The notes under the pieces: generated by a model | The model's input: only the letters and a program-made list of their open reading frames with translations | Database searches by the model: none | What the model was told of the DNA's origin: nothing | Made by a program: the position numbers and the translations under genes | Assembly: GCA_016919605.1 (NCBI GenBank) | Contig: JACXTQ010000237.1 | Location: 1-5,897, forward strand | Length of the DNA: 5,897 nt | Direction: 5' to 3' | DNA from: Methylovulum sp. | Lineage (GTDB): Bacteria; Pseudomonadota; Gammaproteobacteria; Methylococcales; Methylomonadaceae | In this document: positions 1 to 5,262 of the stretch, piece by piece | How the letters are laid out: every line of letters begins with the position of its first letter | Numbering within the stretch: the first letter of the stretch is position 1

Positions 1-1
1 C

Positions 2-1471
2 ACTGAAGCCGAACGCCGCAAAACCATTGGCCTTGCCAAATTGCCCGTTATCGTCGGTTTTGACCAAGACCGCCATACCGTTAATATTGCCTTAAACCAT
101 ATCGCCAACGCCGGGTTGGCGCAGAAAATCCATGTCGAACGCCGTGACATCAGCGACGCCGCCCCGGCGGAAAGCTGGCAACGTGGCCTAGTGATTTGTA
201 ACCCGCCTTATGGCGAACGCTTAGAAGATGAAGAGGCGGTTGCCGAGCTTTACAAAAAACTGGGCGACACCTTAAAAGCGCGTTTTTTGGGTTGGCAAGT
301 TGGGATGATTATCAGCGACCCTGAACTGGGTTTCCGTTTGGGCATACGCTCACAAAAGCCCATCACCTTGTTTAACGGCGCGTTAGAATGCAAGCTATTG
401 CGCATGACCGTTACCGAATCGGCGTTTTTTATCCCCAAGGCGCGCAACCCGCAAGAGCGGGTTGCGCAAGTGCTCGATACCAGCCATCAAGCACCCGCCG
501 AAGACACGGGCGCGGACATGTTTGCCAACCGCCTAAAAAAGAACTTGAAAAAACTCAGCAAGTGGGCGAAAAACAACGCCGTCACCTGCTATCGTGTTTA
601 TGATGCCGATTTGCCCGAATATTCGGCGGCGGTGGATATTTATCAAGGCCAACAAACCTGGGTGAACGTGCAGGAATACGAACCGCCCAAAACCATAGAC
701 CGCCAAAAAGCCGACCAACGCCTCGCTAGCTTGTTGGCGGAATTGCCCAAGGCGCTAGATATTCCGCCCAGCAACGTGTTTTTAAAAATACGCCGCAAAC
801 AGCGCAGCACCGAGCAATACGAAAAATTTGCCGATAGTCGGCAATTCCACCCAATTAGCGAAGGCGGTTGCACCTTATTGGTCAACTTTGCCGATTATCT
901 GGATACCGGCTTGTTTTTGGATCATCGGCCCATTCGCCTACGCATCCAACAACAAGCCAAAAATAAACGCTTCTTAAACCTGTTCGCTTATACCGGCACT
1001 GCCACTGTCCACGCCGCAGTCGGCGGGGCCAGCGCCACTACTACGGTGGATATGTCCAATACTTATATCAACTGGGCCAAGCAAAATTTGGCGTTAAACC
1101 AAACTACTGGCACGCATGAATTTATCCAAGCCGATTGCTTGGAATGGCTGGCCAACGAAGCCGCCCAAGCCCTGCCCAGACAGTATGATTTGATTTTTCT
1201 CGACCCGCCGACGTTTTCCAACTCCAAACGCATGGATGATGTGTTTGATATACAAAACGACCACGTCACCCTGATCCGCAACGCTGCAACACTGTTGGCG
1301 GCGGGTGGCGTGTTATATTTCTCGACCAATTTCAGGCGATTTAAAATGGACTATGCAGCCTTGGCGGGATTTACCGTAGACGACATCACAGCGGACACCA
1401 TCCCCGAAGATTTTGCCCGTAACCCCAAAATTCATTATTGCTGGAGACTACTTAAACCATGCGTAGAGTAA
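2..1471 (+). CDS. rlmL: Bifunctional 23S rRNA methyltransferase RlmL/RlmK (RlmKL), 5'-truncated by window edge
   Basis: The reading frame is open from base 2 to the TAA at 1469-1471. It gives 489 residues of a protein that is usually about 700-740 long, so the N-terminal THUMP region lies outside the window. Two Rossmann methyltransferase halves can be seen. The first has the NPPY catalytic motif (window residues 67-70, nt 200-211, followed by GERL) and is the RlmL half, which makes m2G2445 in 23S rRNA. The second has the SAM-binding FLNLFAYTG (about residues 324-332), a TVDMS acidic strand end (Asp350) and DPPTFSNSKRM (from residue 401). This is the RlmK half, which makes m7G2069. Family knowledge supplies the reaction sites; the motifs are seen directly. 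The linker between the halves (about residues 147-156) is encoded by a perfect hairpin. The end overlaps acyP by 13 bp, which suggests translational coupling. No frameshift is seen. Confidence 0.95.
   Translation, partial: TEAERRKTIGLAKLPVIVGFDQDRHTVNIALNHIANAGLAQKIHVERRDISDAAPAESWQRGLVICNPPYGERLEDEEAVAELYKKLGDTLKARFLGWQVGMIISDPELGFRLGIRSQKPITLFNGALECKLLRMTVTESAFFIPKARNPQERVAQVLDTSHQAPAEDTGADMFANRLKKNLKKLSKWAKNNAVTCYRVYDADLPEYSAAVDIYQGQQTWVNVQEYEPPKTIDRQKADQRLASLLAELPKALDIPPSNVFLKIRRKQRSTEQYEKFADSRQFHPISEGGCTLLVNFADYLDTGLFLDHRPIRLRIQQQAKNKRFLNLFAYTGTATVHAAVGGASATTTVDMSNTYINWAKQNLALNQTTGTHEFIQADCLEWLANEAAQALPRQYDLIFLDPPTFSNSKRMDDVFDIQNDHVTLIRNAATLLAAGGVLYFSTNFRRFKMDYAALAGFTVDDITADTIPEDFARNPKIHYCWRLLKPCVE
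442..467. repeat. Perfect 11-bp-stem hairpin inside the rlmL linker
   Basis: The arms GCGCAACCCGC (442-452) and GCGGGTTGCGC (457-467) are exact reverse complements around the 4-nt loop AAGA. The hairpin falls in the coding stretch between the two methyltransferase domains of RlmL/RlmK. It is not followed by a T tract, so it does not look like a terminator. It could slow translation between domains or be a palindromic element tolerated in a linker; both are inference. Confidence 0.7.
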
Positions 1472-1731
1472 AAATTCTGGTGTCAGGGCGTGTCCAAGGC
1501 GTATATTTTCGCGTCTTCACCCAAAACAAAGCCAAGCATTTTGCCCTCAAAGGCAGCGTCAGAAACCTGCCCGACGGGCGCGTCGAAATCATCGCCGAAG
1601 CCGAGCATCCGGTGATAGAAAAGTTTATCAAATGGTGCCACAAAGGCCCCATTACCGCCCGTGTCGATCAGGTTGACATTGCCGAGCTGGAAGCGGACGA
1701 AGAACTGACCTGCTTTCAGATTAAGCCGTGA
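1459..1731 (+). CDS. acyP: Acylphosphatase
   Basis: This 90-residue protein has the usual length for acylphosphatase, a small cytoplasmic enzyme that hydrolyses carboxyl-phosphate bonds in acyl phosphates such as 1,3-bisphosphoglycerate or acetyl phosphate. The signature GRVQGVYFR (residues 10-18) contains the phosphate-binding, catalytic Arg18. The second signature, GSVRNLPDGRVE (32-43), contains the catalytic Asn36. The ATG at 1459 overlaps the end of rlmL by 13 bp, and a GGAG at 1443-1446 lies 12 nt upstream, so translation is probably coupled to rlmL. The kinase gene starts 7 bp after its stop. The physiological substrate in bacteria is generally unclear, and nothing here settles why it sits among RNA-related genes. 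Arginine codons are CGT, CGC and AGA only. Confidence 0.93.
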   Translation: MRRVKILVSGRVQGVYFRVFTQNKAKHFALKGSVRNLPDGRVEIIAEAEHPVIEKFIKWCHKGPITARVDQVDIAELEADEELTCFQIKP

Positions 1732-1738
1732 GTTGGGC

Positions 1739-2185
1739 ATGGAAGCCATCATCTTTATCGGTATACAAGCCAGCGGCAAATCGACTTTTTATAAAGAACA
1801 TTTCTTCAACAGCCATTTGCGCATCAGCAATGATTTGTTAAAAACCAAGCACAGGGCCGCCACCCTGATGGAGTACTGCTTGGCGACCCAAATGCCGCTG
1901 GTGCTTGATAACACCCATGTCAGCCAAGCTGTCAGGGCGCAGTGCATCACAACCTTTAAGCAAAGGCAGTGGCGGGTGCTGGGTTATTATTTCAAGACTG
2001 ATTTGCAACGCTCGCTGGTGTGGAACCGACAACGCCAAGGCAAGGCGGTGATTCCTGAAAAAGGGATTTTAGGGACTTATAAACGGCTGGAATTGCCCAC
2101 GCTGGCCGAAGGGTTTGACCAGCTTTTTTATGTCGATTTTGTTGACAACCAATTGGTTGCGAAAGTGTGGCGTGATGAAATTTGA
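1739..2185 (+). CDS. Small P-loop kinase, polynucleotide-kinase-like (AAA_33 type)
   Basis: This is a 148-residue single-domain P-loop protein. Walker A is GIQASGKST (residues 8-16). It is followed by RISND (28-32), where Asp32 sits where T4-Pnk-type kinases carry their catalytic Asp. Next comes a hydrophobic strand ending in LDNTH (56-60), like the DNTN Walker B of polynucleotide kinases, and then an Arg-rich lid (WNRQR at 95-99) leading to a conserved-looking P106...Y114...P120 stretch. By family analogy it would transfer phosphate from ATP to a small acceptor or a nucleic-acid 5'-OH; the substrate is inferred. The ATG at 1739 was chosen over an in-frame TTG at 1733, which lies 1 nt after the acyP stop and adds only two residues. 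It starts 7 bp after acyP and overlaps the Thg1-like gene by 11 bp. It is compact, with no fused phosphatase or ligase domain. Other P-loop kinases cannot be excluded. Confidence 0.8.
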   Translation: MEAIIFIGIQASGKSTFYKEHFFNSHLRISNDLLKTKHRAATLMEYCLATQMPLVLDNTHVSQAVRAQCITTFKQRQWRVLGYYFKTDLQRSLVWNRQRQGKAVIPEKGILGTYKRLELPTLAEGFDQLFYVDFVDNQLVAKVWRDEI

Positions 2186-2945
2186 CGATCTTGACATCGC
2201 CATGCGGGTATATGAAACCGCCCATGACCATTGCGTATTGCCCGGTATGTACATGGTCGCCCGCCTTGATGGCAGAAACTTCACCACCCTGACCAAAACC
2301 ACGGGGCAATTTGAAGCCCCGTTTGATGTCAAATTCCGTGAACTGATGGTCGAAACCACCCGCCATTTGATGACGTGCGGCTTTAAAGTGGTCTATGGTT
2401 TTACTGAAAGCGATGAAATTTCCTTGTTGTTCGACTTGGATATTGATCTGTTTGGCAGAAAAACCAGAAAATACCACTCCATTTTAGCGGGTGAGGCTTC
2501 GGCCACCTTCACCTTATTGCTACAAAAACACGCTGTTTTTGATTGCCGGATTTGCCAGTTACCAAACCCCGGCGTGGTGGTGGATTATTTCCGTTGGCGT
2601 AATGAAGATGCCCACCGCAACGCCCTTAATGCCCATTGTTATTGGGCGTTGCGCAAAGCCGGACAGTCACCGGCAACCGCCGCCAATACCATCAGCCGGA
2701 AATCAGTGGCGGCAAAAAACGAGTTGTTGTTTAGCTATGGCATCAATTTTAACGACTTGCCCAACTGGCAAAAACGTGGGATCGGGTTTTATTGGCAAGA
2801 AGAAGTAAAGCAAGGCTTTAATCCTAAAGAAAATCAGGCCGTTAATACCCAGCGCAAAACCCTTAAAACAGATTATGATTTGCCGATGAAAGAAGCCTAT
2901 AGCGATTTTATCAGGGGCCTGTTGGAACGCACTGATATAGGCTGA
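2175..2945 (+). CDS. Thg1-like protein: tRNA-His guanylyltransferase family 3'-5' polymerase
   Basis: This is a 256-residue member of the Thg1 family, which adds nucleotides in the 3'-5' direction to tRNA 5' ends. Seen directly: the palm motif ARLDGRNF (29-36), with metal-binding Asp32; FTESDEISLLF (76-86), with second metal ligand Asp80 and Glu81; AGEASATF (105-112); and a Thg1 C-terminal segment with DYFRWRNEDAHRNAL (137-151). The HRNA here occupies the place of the HINN motif of eukaryotic Thg1. That difference is expected for bacterial Thg1-like proteins, which repair 5'-truncated tRNAs using the template strand rather than adding an untemplated G-1 to tRNA-His. The ATG at 2175 was chosen because upstream in-frame codons, from 2115, lie inside the kinase gene and encode no family sequence. 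It overlaps the kinase stop by 11 bp, so the two are probably made together. The stop at 2943-2945 is 5 bp from the convergent GspF-like gene. Confidence 0.9.
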   Translation: MKFDDLDIAMRVYETAHDHCVLPGMYMVARLDGRNFTTLTKTTGQFEAPFDVKFRELMVETTRHLMTCGFKVVYGFTESDEISLLFDLDIDLFGRKTRKYHSILAGEASATFTLLLQKHAVFDCRICQLPNPGVVVDYFRWRNEDAHRNALNAHCYWALRKAGQSPATAANTISRKSVAAKNELLFSYGINFNDLPNWQKRGIGFYWQEEVKQGFNPKENQAVNTQRKTLKTDYDLPMKEAYSDFIRGLLERTDIG

Positions 2946-2950
2946 TAAAC

Positions 2951-3928
2951 TTATGCAGGCAAGGGCAGCCCCCGCGATAAAATGCCGTAAGCCATCCACA
3001 AGCCTATCGCGCTATACACCAAACGCGGCAACCATTCGGCAAAAGCTTCGTCTTGTAAAGCGAGAGTTTGGGCATCAATTTCGGTGAAATGCAACAGGGT
3101 GTCCGGCAGTTGTCCGCTGTATTCGCCGGTGTTGATGATCTGCAAGGTTGCTGGCTTAATTAAAGCGACCGTTGCCAAGGTTTCCGCCACGCTTGTTCCG
3201 GTTTTCAGCAACGCCAGGGCGGGCTTAAACTCTTGCCTTAACAGCGCATTGTCGATAGTGGCGACCGCTTGTGGCAACGCCACCGAATACGGCAACCCCG
3301 CATCCAACATCATCGCCAGCATAAAATAAAAACGGTTAAGCTGGCGGTTAGTCAGCCAAGCGGCGACCGATGGTAACAGCAATTGCAGCGTATGCAGTAA
3401 CCTGTCCATGCCTATCGCCACCAGAAAACGCGGACACTTTAACAGCAATACAATGCCCGTTGCCATGATTGCCAACCTGCCCGCACTTTGATACAGATAT
3501 TCGCCACCGCTGATACGCGCGGCCACCAAATCCGGTAAAGGCTGCACAAAAAACGAGATGACCAGCACCGCCGTCGGCAACACCAGCCGCGAGCGCATTT
3601 TCTTCTGCCGCCGTGCCGTGCCGCTGCAATGCTCCGCCAACGTATGGTAAAGCGCCGCCAACCTGCCGCTATTTTCCGCCGCCGTAATCAACAGGCGTTG
3701 GTTGTCGTCAAACAACCCCGTTCGATACCCCGCCTCGCCAATTTTTTGGCCTTTGCGCAAGCGCAACGGTAAAGGGCTTAATGCTTTGCGCAATAGCGGC
3801 GTGTTTTTGGCAATCAGCTCGAATGCCTCGGCGGCGGTTACACCCGCCCGCTCCAAATGCGCCAATTGTTGGAAGAGCGTGGCTTGCTGGTCTAGGCTTA
3901 AAAGGGTAGGGTGGCTGGCTTTGCGCAT
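2951..3928 (-). CDS. GspF/PilC-family inner-membrane platform protein (T2SS F domain), standalone
   Basis: This 325-residue membrane protein has two T2SSF repeats, as in GspF of type II secretion and PilC of type IV pili. These proteins anchor the assembly ATPase and the pilus in the inner membrane. Repeat 1 is about residues 14-138: FQQLAHLERAGVTAAEAFEL near its start, then AENSGRL (84-90) and a first membrane segment at about 115-133. Repeat 2 is about 197-320: FYFMLAMMLDAGLP, then the hallmark NTGEYSGQL (266-274) and a last membrane segment at 302-317. A middle segment lies at about 152-165. The family is usually near 400 residues, so this is a short form. The start at 3928 is preferred to the upstream ATG at 4006: the extra 26 residues resemble no family N-terminus, their codons look non-coding, and a TATACT -10-like box (3960-3965, minus strand) lies within them. 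Neither start has a good ribosome site. No ATPase, pilin or secretin gene is adjacent. Confidence 0.88.
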   Translation of the reverse strand: MRKASHPTLLSLDQQATLFQQLAHLERAGVTAAEAFELIAKNTPLLRKALSPLPLRLRKGQKIGEAGYRTGLFDDNQRLLITAAENSGRLAALYHTLAEHCSGTARRQKKMRSRLVLPTAVLVISFFVQPLPDLVAARISGGEYLYQSAGRLAIMATGIVLLLKCPRFLVAIGMDRLLHTLQLLLPSVAAWLTNRQLNRFYFMLAMMLDAGLPYSVALPQAVATIDNALLRQEFKPALALLKTGTSVAETLATVALIKPATLQIINTGEYSGQLPDTLLHFTEIDAQTLALQDEAFAEWLPRLVYSAIGLWMAYGILSRGLPLPA

Positions 3929-4187
3929 GTGGTGGGGTGGGTATGCGGTATGTAGTTGTAGTATAAGGGGCGCTGCTGGTTTTGGGTAGAGGTGTATTGC
4001 CATCATGTTTCAGGCAGGCCAGCGCCATACGTCAGCGTAACCTTCACCCTAAACACAGCAGTCCTGCCGCCTCACCGTAAAAACGGTTGCGCATTTGGCT
4101 AAAATATTCGATACTTCGAAGTTATCCAGTTTTACTGACGAGGAACTTGGCTGGATTTAATTTATTACACCTGGAGATTCCTAAATT
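3929..4187. other. Divergent intergenic region between gspF-like gene and repeat-protein gene
   Basis: This 259-bp region carries the 5' regulatory sequences of two divergent genes. On the minus strand a TATACT box (3960-3965) could drive the gspF-like gene, but no convincing -35 partner is seen. On the plus strand there is a small hairpin ACCGT-AAAA-ACGGT (4074-4087), a weak promoter candidate near 4087-4115 and the palindrome ACTTCGAAGT (4113-4122). A Shine-Dalgarno GGAG at 4173-4176 lies 11 nt before the ATG at 4188. No RNA gene was recognised here. Confidence 0.5.
4087..4115 (+). promoter_or_regulatory. Weak sigma70-like promoter candidate for the repeat-protein gene
   Basis: TTGCGC (4087-4092) and GATACT (4110-4115) are separated by 17 nt and match the consensus at 3/6 and 4/6 positions. 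The -10 overlaps the palindrome ACTTCGAAGT (4113-4122), which could serve as an operator. This is the best pair seen between 4010 and 4187, but it is weak. Confidence 0.25.
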
Positions 4188-4484
4188 ATGAAGAACAACA
4201 CCCTGTTAGGCTTTGCTTTTGCTGTGATCGTCCTGAATCCGCTCTGGGCCTTTGCCGCCGATGAAAAATACCCCGCCGCTAACTTTCAACCGACTGTCAT
4301 CTATATTGATAAAGACGTAGTCCAAACAGCCGCCGCCGAACCCGAATTTGACCCTAAATATCCGGCCGCCAACTTCCAACCGACCGTCATTTATGCTGAC
4401 ACCGCCTTGATTGAAGCGGCGGAAGACAAAACCGACCCTAAATATCCCGCCGCTTACTTTAAGCCCAAGGTCATTTACCCATAA
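4188..4484 (+). CDS. Small exported protein with three KYPAANFQPTVIY repeats, function unknown
   Basis: This 98-residue protein has a clear Sec signal peptide: MKNN, a hydrophobic core at about residues 5-20, and a likely cleavage after AFAA (24), leaving about 74 mature residues. The mature chain is three tandem units. KYPAANFQPTVIY occurs at 27-39 and again, identical, at 57-69. KYPAAYFKPKVIY occurs at 85-97, one residue from the C-terminus. The units are joined by acidic, Ala-rich spacers of 17 and 15 residues. Units 1 and 2 differ at six bases, all synonymous, so the peptide rather than the DNA appears to be conserved. There are no cysteines, lipobox or membrane anchor, so it is probably periplasmic or secreted. 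The gene has its own Shine-Dalgarno (GGAG at 4173-4176) and seems monocistronic. I do not recognise the family. A structural, binding or surface role is possible, but nothing in the sequence decides it. Confidence 0.8.
   Translation: MKNNTLLGFAFAVIVLNPLWAFAADEKYPAANFQPTVIYIDKDVVQTAAAEPEFDPKYPAANFQPTVIYADTALIEAAEDKTDPKYPAAYFKPKVIYP
4266..4478 (+). repeat. Three tandem 39-bp coding repeats in the exported protein
   Basis: The units are at 4266-4304, 4356-4394 and 4440-4478, with starts 90 and 84 bp apart. Units 1 and 2 differ at six third-codon positions and encode the same 13 residues. Unit 3 adds the replacements N to Y, Q to K and T to K. Confidence 0.85.
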
Positions 4485-4572
4485 GCCATCCTGTTAAAAA
4501 TCGGTCAGTTGCAGGGCGAAAATCCGCAACACACCGCCTTTATTAAGACAGCAAAATTAAAAATGGTAATTT
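4485..4572. other. Intergenic stretch with no clear terminator
   Basis: After the repeat-protein stop there is only an imperfect hairpin, GTTGC...GCAAC (about 4507-4529, with a bulged A), and it has no T tract. A/T-rich sequence at 4553-4572 (AAAAAT-GGTA-ATTTTT) lies just upstream of the tRNA -35 box and could act as an UP element. No small gene was seen. Confidence 0.4.
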
Positions 4573-4601
4573 TTCACACATAATTCACCTAGAGTTATGG
4601 T
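4573..4601 (+). promoter_or_regulatory. Promoter of tRNA-Arg
   Basis: TTCACA (4573-4578; 5/6 to the -35 consensus) and TATGGT (4596-4601; 4/6 to the -10 consensus) are separated by 17 nt. An A/T-rich block lies immediately upstream. Transcription would start near 4608, giving a leader of about 28 nt before the tRNA. An overlapping TAAAAT (4601-4606) is an alternative -10. Confidence 0.55.
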
Positions 4602-4635
4602 AAAATCACCAGCAAATACCCATCATAGGGTATCT

Positions 4636-4712
4636 GTCCCGATAGCTCAGCAGGATAGAGCGGTCCCCTCCTAAGGGACAGGCCGGCGGTTCGAATCCGC
4701 CTTGGGACGCCA
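4636..4712 (+). tRNA. tRNA-Arg (anticodon CCT)
   Basis: The full cloverleaf can be drawn. The acceptor arm is GTCCCGA (4636-4642) with TTGGGAC (4702-4708), including one G-T wobble. The D stem is GCTC/GAGC (4645-4648 and 4658-4661). The anticodon stem is GTCCC/GGGAC (4663-4667 and 4675-4679), with loop CTCCTAA and anticodon CCT at 4670-4672. The variable loop has 5 nt. The T stem is GGCGG/CCGCC with loop TTCGAAT (4690-4696). The discriminator is G4709 and CCA is encoded (4710-4712). It reads the rare codon AGG. tRNA-Arg(CCT) genes are known integration targets for phages and islands, and a probable accessory region begins directly downstream. Confidence 0.97.
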
Positions 4713-4717
4713 AATTA

Positions 4718-4798
4718 AAGTGCATCGGCATCCAATAAAGCACACAAACCCGCAAGCCGTATGGCTTGGCGGGTTTTTTATTGTCTGGGGAAGTGCAA
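4718..4798 (+). repeat. Direct repeat copy A (81 bp), just downstream of tRNA-Arg
   Basis: This is an 81-bp segment repeated in the same orientation at 5575-5655, with 73/81 positions identical and no gaps. The last 35 bp are identical; six transitions fall in the first 28 bp and two changes in the hairpin loop region. Both copies begin with AAGTGY and end with AAGTGCAA. The core is a rho-independent terminator. Copy A starts 5 nt after the tRNA CCA end, so it also serves as the tRNA terminator. Confidence 0.9.
4746..4779 (+). terminator. Rho-independent terminator of tRNA-Arg (inside repeat A)
   Basis: The stem AAACCCGC-AAGCC (4746-4758) pairs with GGCTT-(G bulge)-GCGGGTTT (4763-4776) around the loop GTAT. 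T4774-4779 forms the U tract. It lies 33 nt after the tRNA. Confidence 0.9.
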
Positions 4799-4863
4799 TG
4801 CCGCCATGCCCCATACCTACCGCTATAAACCTAAAACGTCGTGGGAAGCTTTTTTAGGCATGA

Positions 4864-4890
4864 AAGGGGCTAGAGTCTAGCCCCTTTTTT
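4864..4890 (+). terminator. Second rho-independent terminator with no recognisable upstream gene
   Basis: AAGGGGCTA (4864-4872) and TAGCCCCTT (4878-4886) form a perfect 9-bp stem around GAGTC, with six Ts at 4885-4890. No gene can be supported between the repeat A terminator and this one, so it either insulates the following operon or is left over from a lost gene. Being nearly symmetric, it may also work on the minus strand. Confidence 0.8.
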
Positions 4891-4891
4891 A

Positions 4892-4936
4892 TTTGCACCC
4901 GCTTTTAGTTGCCTATTTGTAGTGCAAAGCTATACT
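4892..4936 (+). promoter_or_regulatory. Promoter and candidate operator of the first toxin-antitoxin operon
   Basis: TTGCCT (4909-4914) and TATACT (4931-4936; 5/6 to consensus) are separated by 16 nt. An inverted repeat, TTTGCAC (4892-4898) and GTGCAAA (4922-4928), encloses the -35 box. Ribbon-helix-helix antitoxins usually repress their own operon, so this is a reasonable operator, but binding is inferred. Confidence 0.5.
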
Positions 4937-4974
4937 ATCCGCTACACACTAACTTTTTTGCAGGTATGCCTACT

Positions 4975-5262
4975 ATGACAGCCACCACAGTCCCTATGTC
5001 TATCCGCATTGAGGCAACCGCAAAGCAACGCCTCAATGAGATTGCTTTACGACAAAAACGCACCGCTCACGCCCTTGCGATTGAAGCCATATACGCCCTT
5101 ATTGACCAAAAAGAACGGGAATACGCCTTTAACCAAAGTTGCATTGATTCCTACAACCAATACAAAGAGACGGGGCTTCATGCAACCCATAATGAAGTCA
5201 GTGCCTGGATGGATTCATGGGGAACAGAAAATGAATTGCCTACACCGCTATGCCACGAATAA
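4975..5262 (+). CDS. Type II antitoxin, ribbon-helix-helix (CopG/ParD-like)
   Basis: This 95-residue protein has an N-terminal ribbon-helix-helix fold: strand MSIRIE (8-13), then helix 1 (about 15-26) and helix 2 (about 30-43). It would bind DNA as a dimer. The C-terminal part, with HNEVSAWMDSWGTENELP (72-89), is typical of antitoxins of this class and is expected to wrap the toxin. The ATG at 4975 is chosen because AGG (4962-4964) lies 10 nt upstream. The ATG at 4966 would leave 1 nt of spacing, and the TTG at 4909 is in the -35 box. The ATG at 4996 would still keep the fold. Its stop overlaps the toxin start by 13 bp, so translation is coupled, as is usual for such pairs. It probably neutralises the toxin downstream and represses the shared promoter, alone or with the toxin. 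Confidence 0.85.
   Translation: MTATTVPMSIRIEATAKQRLNEIALRQKRTAHALAIEAIYALIDQKEREYAFNQSCIDSYNQYKETGLHATHNEVSAWMDSWGTENELPTPLCHE

Noticed and set aside
1992..2477. 161-codon open frame on the minus strand
   Set aside because: Lies opposite the kinase and Thg1-like genes, which have clear family motifs; its own translation shows none.
2943..2990. Shared terminator between the convergent Thg1-like and GspF-like genes
   Set aside because: Only 5 bp separate the stops and no hairpin beyond a 3-bp stem was found nearby.
3929..4006. N-terminal extension of the GspF-like protein from the ATG at 4006
   Set aside because: Its 26 residues are proline- and histidine-rich and unlike the family, codons differ from the rest of the gene, no ribosome site is present, and a -10-like box lies inside it. 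A longer form cannot be fully excluded.
4266..4478. CRISPR-like or non-coding tandem repeat
   Set aside because: The three units are in frame, their changes in units 1-2 are all synonymous, and they lie inside a signal-peptide-bearing gene.
4507..4529. Terminator of the repeat-protein gene
   Set aside because: The stem is only 5 + 2 bp with a bulge, and no T tract follows.
4718..4798. The repeats as integron attC sites flanking TA cassettes
   Set aside because: No RYYYAAC/GTTRRRY core sites; the palindrome is a terminator with a T tract; the TA genes have their own promoters; no integrase is seen.
4806..4880. 24-codon ORF (ATG at 4806) and a 19-codon ORF (ATG at 4798, after a GGGGAAG) between the two terminators
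   Set aside because: Very short, no recognisable sequence; the first runs into the terminator hairpin, and the GGGGAAG belongs to the 81-bp repeat, which also occurs at 5645-5650 without such an ORF.
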